42,486 bases of DNA from a virus, in IMG/VR virus record IMGVR_UViG_3300043162_000032, positions 1 through 42,486 of that record. One strand, given 5' to 3'. The translations under genes and the position numbers were made by a program. Below, in pieces: positions 31,646 through 38,357 of this stretch (positions are counted from its first letter, which is position 1; each line of letters begins with the position of its first letter). Under the pieces are notes generated by a model, which was not told the origin of the DNA, did no database searches, and saw only the letters and a program-made list of their open reading frames with translations.

Positions 31646-31849
31646 ATGCCAAAGATGGCCCAGATCAGGGTGTACATCCCGCACCAGACTCTTGTGGCGC
31701 TCAACCGCCGGGCGGCCAGCGCCGGTATCACGCTCTCGGAGGTGGTGCGGCTGACGCTGCGTGCCGGCCTGAGCGGTCGGAGGGGCGATGTGCTGCCTGC
31801 GGCGCCCGATGCCGAAGCTGCCCCGCTGGAAGCGGCGCCGGCCGCCTGA
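31646..31849 (+). CDS. Ribbon-helix-helix DNA-binding regulator
   Basis: This 67-aa protein has the compact CopG/Arc-like fold pattern: a strand at residues about 5-11 (AQIRVYI), helix A at 12-25 (PHQTLVALNRRAAS) and helix B at 29-42 (TLSEVVRLTLRAGL), then an Ala/Pro-rich tail. In this family the strand inserts in the major groove of a short palindrome as a dimer, and dimers stack on phased sites. The GCTAGC array directly upstream is the obvious target, implying autoregulation and control of the divergent early promoter. ATG 31646 is chosen for its GGAGGT. Confidence 0.8.
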   Translation: MPKMAQIRVYIPHQTLVALNRRAASAGITLSEVVRLTLRAGLSGRRGDVLPAAPDAEAAPLEAAPAA

Positions 31850-31858
31850 GCCGGCGCC

Positions 31859-32983
31859 ATGGGCGAGCGATTCCGCAAGATCGACCCCCGGATTTGGAAT
31901 GACGCCCGCTTCGGGGCGCTTTCCGACGACGGGCAACTCGCATTCATTTTCCTGCTGTCGCACCCCGCAATGACCACGCTCGGCGGGATGCGCGGCACCG
32001 CCGATGGCTTGGCGGCCGAGAAGGGATGGGCGGCGCAGAGGATGCGCCGTGCGCTGCTCGAGCTGTCGGTGGTCGGCCCCGGTCACGAGTTCGCCATGGT
32101 CGAGCACTGGCCCCTTCTGATCGCGCTTCCCCGCTTCCTGCGCTACAACCCCCCCAACGGCCCCAACGGCGTCACCCTGGCCTGGCCGGCAGCTGTTCCT
32201 CTCCTGCCGGAGTGCCTTGGCCGCCACCGCGTAGTGGCGCGCGCCATCGCCTGCGTGGAGTCCTTGAGCGAGAAGTTCAGAGCTGATCCGGGCGTCCAGG
32301 CTGCCTTGGATGCCATGCGCCTCACCATCCAGCATGCCAAGCCTGATGGCGTGGGACATGCCATGCCACATGCCATGTCGGACGGCATCGACCATGGCCT
32401 CTCGCGCGAGGGAGCTGGGAGCTGGGAGCTGGGAGCTGGGAGCTGCCTTACACCCCCTGACCCCCCTCGGCTTCCGGGGATGGCATCCGACATGGCATCC
32501 CCCTCGGCGCCGGCCAAGCGCCGGAGCGCGCGCGACCAACCGCTCCGATTGCACCGGGACCCCGAGCTGACCTGGCGCATCGAGCAGTGCTGGGAGCATG
32601 CCTGCGAAGCCCGCCGCAGGTTCTACCGCTCCGTCAACGGCGCCGCCGGGCCGCCACCGACGCTCACCCCAGCGATCCGCGACGCCATCGCCGCGGCGAT
32701 CGAGCTCCACGACAGCGCCCTCCTCGGCGCCGACCAGCGCGACGCCTGGCTCGCTGCCTCCAAGCCCTACGCCGCCGGCGTAGGGCTTTTCCTCGACCCG
32801 TGGATGACCGGCGAGCACAAGGACAACGACCTGCGCAACGGCGGCAAGCGCTACCTGGAGCCGGAGAGGGCCTGGTTGCCGCAGAAGGGCAAGCCCGACC
32901 CGGTAGGGCGCTTCGCCGAGCTTTGCTTCGACCAGCGAGCCGCTCGACAGGCCGCAGCGGCCGCCAAGGAGCCGACGCCATGA
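31859..32983 (+). CDS. Replication initiator-like protein (lambda O-like layout)
   Basis: This 374-aa protein begins with a winged-helix type domain found in many phage replication proteins: KIDPRIWNDARFGALSDDGQ, then FIFLLSHPAMTTLGGMRGT and LPRFLRYNPPNGPN (to about residue 105). Residues about 150-215 are low complexity (Met/His/Ala/Pro and a GAGSWEL heptad) because the DNA carries iteron-like repeats. A helical C-terminal domain follows (about 225-365). A DNA-binding N-terminus, repeats in mid-gene and a partner-binding C-terminus is the layout of lambda O. It starts 9 bases after the regulator gene and overlaps the next gene. Confidence 0.7.
   Translation: MGERFRKIDPRIWNDARFGALSDDGQLAFIFLLSHPAMTTLGGMRGTADGLAAEKGWAAQRMRRALLELSVVGPGHEFAMVEHWPLLIALPRFLRYNPPNGPNGVTLAWPAAVPLLPECLGRHRVVARAIACVESLSEKFRADPGVQAALDAMRLTIQHAKPDGVGHAMPHAMSDGIDHGLSREGAGSWELGAGSCLTPPDPPRLPGMASDMASPSAPAKRRSARDQPLRLHRDPELTWRIEQCWEHACEARRRFYRSVNGAAGPPPTLTPAIRDAIAAAIELHDSALLGADQRDAWLAASKPYAAGVGLFLDPWMTGEHKDNDLRNGGKRYLEPERAWLPQKGKPDPVGRFAELCFDQRAARQAAAAAKEPTP
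32310..32500. other. Candidate replication origin (iteron cluster)
   Basis: Within the initiator gene, the core ATGCCA (or its complement TGGCAT) recurs near 32310, 32334, 32358, 32363, 32370, 32483 and 32495, with a related CATGGC at 32393. The copies at 32480-32500 form a 12-bp direct repeat. A heptamer array lies in the middle. Clustering of short repeats at the domain junction of an initiator gene parallels lambda ori inside O. There is no marked AT-rich stretch here; the nearest begins at 33507. Confidence 0.5.
32410..32444 (+). repeat. Five tandem GGGAGCT heptamers
   Basis: Five exact copies of GGGAGCT follow each other without a break. Because 7 is not a multiple of 3, the protein repeat has a 7-residue period (GAGSWEL). 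Gain or loss of a single unit would shift the initiator frame, so the copy number is constrained unless changed in threes. Confidence 0.95.
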
Positions 32984-33291
32984 GCACCGAGGAGTCCCGC
33001 TGCCGCTGCGCGGTGCCCACAGGCTGCTGGGGCAACCACGGCTGGCACTTCTACCGCTACGATCAGCAGCGGCTCGCCGCCGACGCCGCGCAGCGGATGC
33101 GCGAGGAGGGCCTCGTCGGCTCGCCGGCGGAAGCGCAGCACCGGCAGCGGCTCAGCGATCAGCTCCGTACCTACCTCGGCGTAGCGGTCGCCTACGCTCC
33201 CTGCCCGGCGTACCGGGCCGCGATCTCGCGCCAGCGGGATGCGCAGCGCGGTACGGCGGCGACGAAGGGCCAACGACGGCTGGAGGGGTGA
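32980..33291 (+). CDS. Small Cys-containing protein, unknown
   Basis: This 103-aa protein is coupled to the initiator gene by ATGA. It opens with CRCAVPTGCWGNHGWHFYRY, a Cys/His group that could bind zinc, followed by a basic/acidic helical region (ADAAQRMREEGLVGSPAEAQ) and a basic tail. Its place after the initiator suggests a replication or host-takeover role, not demonstrable from sequence. Confidence 0.6.
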   Translation: MSTEESRCRCAVPTGCWGNHGWHFYRYDQQRLAADAAQRMREEGLVGSPAEAQHRQRLSDQLRTYLGVAVAYAPCPAYRAAISRQRDAQRGTAATKGQRRLEG

Positions 33292-33506
33292 TGTGGGACT
33301 TCGGGATGGTTCGCAGGCTCTATGCGCTCGATGGTCGCTACCCCCCCCTGCCGGAGGGTTCCATGGCGGCACTGAGTGCTGAGTTCCCGGATGTGCGCCG
33401 AGCCAGGCGGGCGCTTGCCGTGCTCGAGGCGGCAGCGGCGCGTGACGCCCGGCGGGTTAGTCCGCGTCTCCCACCGGCGACGACTGATCCCCAGAAACGC
33501 GGTTGA
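33291..33506 (+). CDS. Small basic helical protein, unknown
   Basis: This 71-aa protein starts at ATG 33291 (a GTG at 33288 would add one residue) with GGAGGGG just upstream. It reads MWDFGMVRRLYALDGRYPPL and is Ala/Arg-rich later, mostly helical. It is the last gene before the AT-rich island, and its stop overlaps a TTGACA hexamer. Confidence 0.55.
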   Translation: MWDFGMVRRLYALDGRYPPLPEGSMAALSAEFPDVRRARRALAVLEAAAARDARRVSPRLPPATTDPQKRG

Positions 33507-33657
33507 CATAATAGCGCTTATCAGACGTTGCGACGATAAACCCAATGCCGTCAACAACTTACAACGATCAGTCGTTGCGCGATCATTACGCTGTGACTGA
33601 AAACGATGCGCAGATTGCAGTTGCATTGCAGTCTAGCCAATACTGAAGGGGGGGTAT
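33507..33657. promoter_or_regulatory. AT-rich non-coding island with dyads and repeats
   Basis: About 150 bases are strikingly richer in A and T than the rest. They begin beside TTGACATAATAGCGCTTATC and contain the perfect inverted repeat CAACGA-TCAG-TCGTTG, several GTTGCG/AACGAT copies in both directions, and a TTGCAG-TTGCAT-TGCAG cluster near the end. No open frame fits. It could be a duplex-unwinding element of the origin, an operator region or a promoter. No -10 at proper spacing from the TTGACA is clear. Confidence 0.55.
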
Positions 33658-33932
33658 TTGCCCACGCCGACTCAGCCCCAGAAATCTAACCCCTCAGGCG
33701 AACCCCTCGTCCGCACGGGGGCCGACCGTCGCTGGTACGATCAGCCGGTGCTCGAATCTCCGCCGGAATCCCCGGAATCGCCGAGAGCCGCAAGGCGCCG
33801 CGAACGGAAAGCCCGTTCTTGCCACCCAGCTTCGAGCGTAAGCCCCGATCTCGACCGACCCGCCACTCCGGTATGTCTTTCCGCCGATCGTCGCTCCTAG
33901 GCCCCGCCGGACGCGGAGAAAGGGCATCGCCC
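33658..33932. other. Non-coding stretch before the HNH gene
   Basis: These 275 bases hold a GAACGG/CCGTTC hairpin near 33800 and a TGGTACGAT extended -10-like sequence near 33733, but no well-supported gene. Short frames on both strands are Arg/Ser/Pro-rich and lack ribosome sites. Function is unknown. Confidence 0.4.
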
Positions 33933-34319
33933 ATGACGCAGCACATCCCGAATCCGCCGCTCGGCCCCTACGACAGGCAGGACTCCCGCGGCAGGGTGCG
34001 GACGTTCCTGGGCCTCGGGCACCCCTACGCCAACTCGGCAGGCTGGCAGTGGCGCAGCCGGCTGGTGGTGATGCAGGCCCTGGGGCGCCGTCTCGGCCCC
34101 ATGGAGCACGTCCACCACGTCACCCGGAACCGCGCCGACGACCGGCTGGAGCAGCTCGAAGTGCTGGCGTGCGAATACCACCAGCGGCTGCACGCGTTTG
34201 CGGTGTCGATCTACCGCCAGCGCGATGGCCGCTGGGGCCTCGTGCCGGAACCGGCGACGTTCGATTGGCCGCGAGCGGGAGCGGTTCTCGGGCCGGCGGC
34301 GCGGCAGGGGGGGGGTTGA
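33933..34319 (+). CDS. HNH endonuclease
   Basis: This 128-aa protein carries an HNH-type core at about residues 57-87: MEHVHHVTRNRADDRLEQLE followed by ACEYHQRLH, with the HH pair, central Asn and downstream His that coordinate metal. The short N-terminal part (GLGHPYANSAGWQWRSRLVV) is typical of phage HNH proteins that sit as free-standing genes and may be homing endonucleases. The preceding non-coding stretch fits an intergenic insertion. Confidence 0.8.
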   Translation: MTQHIPNPPLGPYDRQDSRGRVRTFLGLGHPYANSAGWQWRSRLVVMQALGRRLGPMEHVHHVTRNRADDRLEQLEVLACEYHQRLHAFAVSIYRQRDGRWGLVPEPATFDWPRAGAVLGPAARQGGG

Positions 34320-34356
34320 CGCCGAAAGCGGCGCCCCGGTACAGTGAGCGTCCACC

Positions 34357-34554
34357 ATGGCGAAGCTCACGAGCAAGGAGCGCAGCGCCCTCCCCGCCGG
34401 CGATTTCGGGGGGCCGGACCGCAGCTACCCGATGCCCGACGTGAAGCACGCCGAGAACGCCAAGAGCCGCGCGTCGCAATTTGCCGACCCGGCGCTCAAG
34501 GCAAAGATTTTCGCCAAGGCCAACGCCATCATCGCTCGGCGAGGCAAGGGCTGA
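34357..34554 (+). CDS. Small conserved phage protein (DUF6582-like)
   Basis: This 65-aa protein reads MAKLTSKERSALPAGDFGGP, then RSYPMPDVKHAENAKSRAS and a basic helical end. This is a familiar small family in phages and prophages, with the KxRxALPxxxFxxPxRSYPxxDxxHAxNA pattern, of unknown function. It shares its stop with the next start (TGATG). Confidence 0.7.
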   Translation: MAKLTSKERSALPAGDFGGPDRSYPMPDVKHAENAKSRASQFADPALKAKIFAKANAIIARRGKG

Positions 34555-34835
34555 TGCCCCGCGCGGCGAAAGCACCCGACGCTCAGCCGCACCCCTCCGG
34601 TCACGTCTTCGACGAGACGGAGGGCCGGTGCCTCAGGTGCGGCTGGCACTTCCGCATGCACAACGTTGCGACCGGCGGCGGCCACACCCTGCCGCTGCCG
34701 CAGTACCGGCAGACCGAGCGCGACCCCTGGACCAGCGTGCGCCAGAACCTCAACCTGCCGCCGCAGTGGCCGCGGTGCCCGGCGGTCGATCAGGCAGCCC
34801 CCGCCGCGCCGGTACCGCTCGAGGACTTGGAGTGA
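34554..34835 (+). CDS. Small zinc-binding-like protein
   Basis: This 93-aa protein contains GRCLRCGWHFRMHN at about residues 23-36, a CxxC plus His/His arrangement able to bind zinc, followed by an aromatic/Pro-rich tail. It is coupled on both sides (TGATG and GTGA). Function is unknown. Confidence 0.6.
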   Translation: MPRAAKAPDAQPHPSGHVFDETEGRCLRCGWHFRMHNVATGGGHTLPLPQYRQTERDPWTSVRQNLNLPPQWPRCPAVDQAAPAAPVPLEDLE

Positions 34836-34936
34836 TCTGGCTCGTCCTCGGCCGGCTCGCGCTGCTCGCCTTCGTGATCGGCTGTGTCGTGCTCCAGATC
34901 CACGCCTTCCGCCACCCCGAGGACGGCCAGTCGTGA
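34832..34936 (+). CDS. 34-aa single-pass membrane peptide
   Basis: GTG 34832 overlaps the previous stop and the frame ends in the GTGA that starts the nuclease gene. The product is almost one membrane helix (IWLVLGRLALLAFVIGCVVL) with a short polar tail. Overlaps on both sides argue that it is translated. Its role is unknown. Confidence 0.5.
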   Translation: MIWLVLGRLALLAFVIGCVVLQIHAFRHPEDGQS

Positions 34937-35418
34937 TCGCCCATCCTCGCGAGGAGATGAGCGCCGAGGAGTTCCGGCGCAAGTACCGGACGATCCCGGC
35001 GCGGCGCTCCAGCGGCCCATCCGTCGGCGAAGAGACGCTGGCCCGCGAGCTACTGGCCTTCGCCTCAGGATCGGGTCCCACTGCACCCCCAGGCGCCGGA
35101 GGCCGCCGGCCTGTAGCCGTCGCCTCCGATGGCGCGGATTGGGAGCTTGGCACCTTCGTCCGCGAGTACTCGTTTCACGTGGAACGTCGGTGGCGCTTCG
35201 ACTTCGCGTGGCCCGCGCGGAAACTCGCCGTCGAGGTGGAGGGCGTCACCTACGGCGAGAAAGGCGGCCGCCACCAGCGCGCTGCGGGCCTCGAGGGCGA
35301 CTGCGAAAAGTACAACGCCGCCGTGCTGCTCGGCTGGCGGGTTCTCCGCTTCACGCCGCGGCAGATCAAGCGCGGCGAAGCGCTCCCGGTGATCGAGCGA
35401 GCCCTGCGCGGCGCCTGA
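34933..35418 (+). CDS. PD-(D/E)xK endonuclease (DUF559/Vsr-like) with an insert
   Basis: This 161-aa nuclease has the core RRWRFDFAWPARKLAVEVEG, with Asp90 and Glu101-x-Glu103 as likely metal ligands and Glu35 in GEETLARELL as the upstream acidic residue. His114 follows, then the CEKYNAAVLLGWRVLRFTP segment typical of DUF559/Vsr-like enzymes. Residues 45-62 are encoded by the second arm of a 54-bp inverted repeat in perfect codon register. They form a Gly/Pro/Ala linker not expected in this family. The catalytic residues remain, so activity may be kept. It starts at GTG overlapping the upstream peptide. Confidence 0.75.
   Translation: MIAHPREEMSAEEFRRKYRTIPARRSSGPSVGEETLARELLAFASGSGPTAPPGAGGRRPVAVASDGADWELGTFVREYSFHVERRWRFDFAWPARKLAVEVEGVTYGEKGGRHQRAAGLEGDCEKYNAAVLLGWRVLRFTPRQIKRGEALPVIERALRGA
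35065..35118 (-). repeat. 54-bp inverted repeat, copy 2
   Basis: Exact reverse complement of 6434-6487, lying exactly on codons 45-62 of the nuclease gene. The alignment with codon boundaries and the linker-like peptide suggest that this copy was inserted here and that 6434-6487 is the source. Confidence 0.95.
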
Positions 35419-35421
35419 GCC

Positions 35422-35724
35422 ATGGCCCTCACGCCCCCCTTCGATCCCCTCGCGGGCCAGGACAGCCGCCGCTTCTTCGATGGCGGCGTCGTCCCCGACG
35501 ATTGGCGCGCCGTCACCTTCGACACCGACCTGACCGATCACGTGGTCGGCCTCTACGTCGGCGCCGGCGGCAACATCTCGGTCTACATGTGCCAGGCGCA
35601 GAGCGGTAGCTCGCCGGTGACGATCGTCGGCGCGGTCACCGGCTCGATCATTCCCGGCCGGTTCCGCGTCGTCAATAGCGCCGGCACGACCGCCTCCAAC
35701 CTCATGGCGCTGCTCTTCCTGTGA
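35422..35724 (+). CDS. Spike-base-like small tail protein
   Basis: This 100-aa protein resembles the spike base protein family of phages and gene transfer agents. It has a DSRRFFDGGVVPDDWRAVTF opening, then VVGLYVGAGGNISVYM, a strand pair, and SIIPGRFRVVNSAGTTASNL near the end. It is predicted all-beta and probably forms a trimeric connector between tail and receptor-binding spike. It opens the receptor-binding module. Confidence 0.7.
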   Translation: MALTPPFDPLAGQDSRRFFDGGVVPDDWRAVTFDTDLTDHVVGLYVGAGGNISVYMCQAQSGSSPVTIVGAVTGSIIPGRFRVVNSAGTTASNLMALLFL

Positions 35725-35891
35725 GCCCGCTGGGCACAGGCGTTGCGGTCGGGCTCTCCGTCGGCTCGCACCATAACCTCGACGGCCTCGGGGGCGGAAC
35801 GCCGCCCGGCGCCGACATGGAGCTGATCGACGACAACGGCGCCGACCTCGAGCTGCTCGCCGACTCCGGTTCCGATACCGAGCTCCTCTGA
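35721..35891 (+). CDS. Short acidic tail-module protein
   Basis: This 56-aa protein starts at GTG overlapping the previous stop. A Gly-rich first half is followed by two imperfect acidic repeats (MELIDDNGADLELLADSGSD), a pattern common in tiny proteins beside spike-base genes. It is likely a minor component of the fibre attachment or a folding helper. Confidence 0.55.
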   Translation: MSPLGTGVAVGLSVGSHHNLDGLGGGTPPGADMELIDDNGADLELLADSGSDTELL

Positions 35892-37189
35892 TGGCGAACG
35901 CCACCATCCCGGGGCTGGCCGCGATCGCCGCGCCCCTCGCCGCCACCGATCTTCTCTCGGTGCGCCGCGGCGCCCAGACTCGCAACGAGAAGGCGCAGAT
36001 GACGGACCTGGCCGCCGCGCTCGGCGCCGCCGGCCCAGCGCCGCTCGCCGGCTACGGCACCGTGACTTCGGTCGGCCTGACGACGCCTTCGTGGCTTGCT
36101 GTGGCCGGCTCCCCGATCGTCGGCGCGGGCACTCTCGCTCTCGGACCTGCCGCGAGCCAAGCCGGCGGTCAGGTACTCGCCACCCCCGCGAGCGGCTCCG
36201 GGACGGTCACACCGCGAACGCTTGGCGCGCAGCATCTCGCGGGAGCCGGCGCCACCTCGGCGCTTCTCGGCGCCGTCAAGCTCGCCGGCGACCTCGCCGG
36301 GACCGCCAGCGCGGCTGCAGCGCCGGTCGTGGGCGGCTGGCAGGGGCAACCCCTCGACCCGACCACCATGGGCGCGCCCGCCTCCGGCAACGTCCCCACC
36401 TGGTCAGGCTCGGCCTGGGTGGCGCAGGCGCCGGCCGCCGGCGGTGGCCTCTCGAACCCGCTTGGTGCCGGCAGCCTCGGAGCGGCGTCGCTCCAGCTCG
36501 TTGCCGCCGGCGACGGCCTCTACCAACCGGCCTCGCACGTTGTCGGCATCCAGGCGGCCGGCCTGGACGTGATGCGCCTGGCCGCCGTTGCGTCCGCGGT
36601 CAACTACCTCGCCGCCACGGCGGCCGCCACCGGCAATCCGCCGCAACTCGCCGCCGCGGGTTCCGACACCAACATCGCGCTGCTCCTGGTGCCGAAGGGC
36701 ACCGGCGTCGTGGGCTTCTTCGGCGCCGGGAGCGGCTACGCTGGGCTGAAGCCCCGCTCCGGCTTCCCCTACCAGATGCAGGTGTCGGACGGCGCCGGCT
36801 CCAGCCGGCAGCCCCTCTGGGTGGGCGGCGTCGGCGTCGGCGGCACAGTCGATAACTTCTCGGCCAACGACGCCTGGGTGACGCAGACCGGGGGCAATGA
36901 AGCCAACTTCCGGGCACGCTCTACCGGCGGCTTCGGCTGGACCGTCGGCGCGGACGCCAGCCAATCTCCAGATACCCAGCTCACGCGGCCAGCCGCGGGC
37001 GTCGTCTCGATCGATGATGCCACCTACGGTGACGCAGCGGGCCAGATCAAGGCGGCCTGCACCACCGGCTCCGGAACCGTCCTCGGCCTGGGAGCGAATT
37101 GCCCAGCCACCACCCTTACCGCCCCAGCCACCTGGCTCAAGGTCACCACCCAGGCCGGTGCGCAGGGCTACGTCCCCGTCTACGTCTAA
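35891..37189 (+). CDS. Tail fibre / spike protein
   Basis: This 432-aa protein begins MANATIPGLAAIAAPLAATD, a typical phage fibre opening. It then shows fibre-type segments: TVTSVGLTTPSWLAVAGSPI, GAVKLAGDLAGTASAAAAPV and LDPTTMGAPASGNVPTWSG. The C-terminal 200 residues form a Gly/Ala-rich beta region ending in TLTAPATWLKVTTQAGAQGY, which probably carries receptor binding. It couples to the preceding gene through TGATG. It is the main candidate for host recognition. Confidence 0.75.
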   Translation: MANATIPGLAAIAAPLAATDLLSVRRGAQTRNEKAQMTDLAAALGAAGPAPLAGYGTVTSVGLTTPSWLAVAGSPIVGAGTLALGPAASQAGGQVLATPASGSGTVTPRTLGAQHLAGAGATSALLGAVKLAGDLAGTASAAAAPVVGGWQGQPLDPTTMGAPASGNVPTWSGSAWVAQAPAAGGGLSNPLGAGSLGAASLQLVAAGDGLYQPASHVVGIQAAGLDVMRLAAVASAVNYLAATAAATGNPPQLAAAGSDTNIALLLVPKGTGVVGFFGAGSGYAGLKPRSGFPYQMQVSDGAGSSRQPLWVGGVGVGGTVDNFSANDAWVTQTGGNEANFRARSTGGFGWTVGADASQSPDTQLTRPAAGVVSIDDATYGDAAGQIKAACTTGSGTVLGLGANCPATTLTAPATWLKVTTQAGAQGYVPVYV

Positions 37190-37200
37190 GGGAGATTCCC

Positions 37201-37455
37201 ATGGCCGGAAGCATACTGGATGTCACTCTCGATTACACCGTCGCCGACCCAGCCGGCAACGGGCAGCCCTCGGCCGAGCTGATCTACACCGACCCTGACA
37301 CCAGCAGCGTGGTCCGGTCCGGTCACTTCATCGGCGTCCACGGCGGCGGTCCGCTCAACTTCCGCATCGTCCAGGGCAACCCGTCGCCCAGCGACACCGC
37401 CGGCTCGGTCTACGAGCTGAACGACCAGGGTCGCATCAACGAGGTCCCGACGTAG
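37201..37455 (+). CDS. Small beta-rich protein after the fibre
   Basis: This 84-aa protein has GGGAGATTCCC before its ATG. It is polar and beta-rich (MAGSILDVTLDYTVADPAGN, then VVRSGHFIGVHGGGPLNFRI). Position suggests a fibre accessory or decoration; the function is unknown. Confidence 0.55.
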   Translation: MAGSILDVTLDYTVADPAGNGQPSAELIYTDPDTSSVVRSGHFIGVHGGGPLNFRIVQGNPSPSDTAGSVYELNDQGRINEVPT

Positions 37456-37458
37456 GCC

Positions 37459-37671
37459 ATGGCCGACCTGCGGATCAGCCAACGGGACGCGCAGGCGATC
37501 CTCAACTTCCTGGCTCGCCACCAGGCGGAAACGCTGCACCTGATCGATGCGATCGCCAGCGCCCCGTTGGCTGATCCGCCGGCGCCGCCCGCGCCGCCGA
37601 TGGGAGGCTCCATGCCGGTGGATACCCAGGCAGTGGCGGCCGCGCAGCGGGCAGCTCTTGGCAACGGCTAA
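37459..37671 (+). CDS. Small helical protein in the tail module
   Basis: This 70-aa protein starts four bases after the previous stop. A helical half (QRDAQAILNFLARHQAETLH) precedes a Pro-rich and Ala-rich end. It overlaps the start of the next gene. It may be a coiled-coil assembly factor for the fibre, but that is a guess from shape. Confidence 0.5.
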   Translation: MADLRISQRDAQAILNFLARHQAETLHLIDAIASAPLADPPAPPAPPMGGSMPVDTQAVAAAQRAALGNG

Positions 37672-38086
37672 CCGGTGGGCGCCGTGGATCGAGCCCTTCA
37701 TCCCCGCAACCGGGGGAACCGTCGCGATCAACTCGACGACGCCGACCACTCTCGGGGGGGCGTCCGTCACCTTCGTGCCGCACGTCAACACCCGCGTCGC
37801 GATCCCCTGGCAGATCCTTGCCTACGCCACCTCCAACGGTTCGGTCGGGCTCGTCGTGCAGCTCCTCGTCAACGGGGTGCCGAACACGCAGGAGCTCCAG
37901 TTCTTCATGCCGACGCTCTCGGAGGTCGAGCCGGGCTTCAAGATGGTGTCGGTCGATCTCCTCGCGCTCACCAGCTACGAGCTCCAGCTCCAGGCGGCGC
38001 TCGGCGCGAGCGGAGGCGCCTACGCCATCAACGCCACCTATACCGGCATCGGCCCGATGATCGCCATGCCAAACCTGCACTCGTAG
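37658..38086 (+). CDS. Beta-rich protein, probable fibre-associated
   Basis: This 142-aa product uses TTG 37658 as the best available start, overlapping the end of the previous gene; no ATG or GTG lies at the right place. It begins ATANRWAPWIEPFIPATGGT and consists of regularly spaced strands (ASVTFVPHVNTRVAIPWQIL, SYELQLQAALGASGG), as in small jelly-roll head or tail decorations. The start is uncertain but the frame is clearly protein-like. Confidence 0.55.
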   Translation: MATANRWAPWIEPFIPATGGTVAINSTTPTTLGGASVTFVPHVNTRVAIPWQILAYATSNGSVGLVVQLLVNGVPNTQELQFFMPTLSEVEPGFKMVSVDLLALTSYELQLQAALGASGGAYAINATYTGIGPMIAMPNLHS

Positions 38087-38112
38087 TACACTGACCGCGA
38101 GAGGAGAACATC

Positions 38113-38346
38113 ATGGGTCCAGGCGGTGACGGTGGTGGCGGCAAGGCGGGTGACTTCACGGGGCCGGAGCAGTCGCCGGCGATCGACGGCACGAAGCCCT
38201 GGAAGGGCTCCGTCGGCTTCGAAGGCGTCAAGCCGACGCACCCCTACGGCGAGCTGAAGTTCAACGACCTGCCCGGCGGCCGCGCGCCGAAGCCCGACAG
38301 CTCGGGCAACGGCGATAACGACGACAGCCGGCGGCGCCCCAAGTAG
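38113..38346 (+). CDS. Small Gly/Pro-rich protein, unknown
   Basis: This 77-aa protein has GAGAGGAGAACATC before ATG. It is low complexity (Gly, Asp, Pro, Lys) without a predicted fold and ends in a basic run. It lies between fibre-associated and packaging genes; a flexible virion peptide is possible. Confidence 0.5.
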   Translation: MGPGGDGGGGKAGDFTGPEQSPAIDGTKPWKGSVGFEGVKPTHPYGELKFNDLPGGRAPKPDSSGNGDNDDSRRRPK

Positions 38347-38357
38347 GAGGCCCTGCG

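Noticed and set aside
32309-32400. Possible short CRISPR-like array from repeated CATGCCA units
   Set aside because: Repeats are too short and irregular, lie within a coding frame and have no spacer structure; the iteron interpretation fits better.
33658-33900. 80-aa plus-strand frame starting at TTG
   Set aside because: No ribosome site, Ser/Pro/Arg low complexity and no motif; not supported as a gene.
33694-33927. 77-aa minus-strand frame ahead of the HNH gene
   Set aside because: No Shine-Dalgarno site, Arg-rich composition typical of antisense frames, and opposite to the surrounding transcription; left as non-coding.
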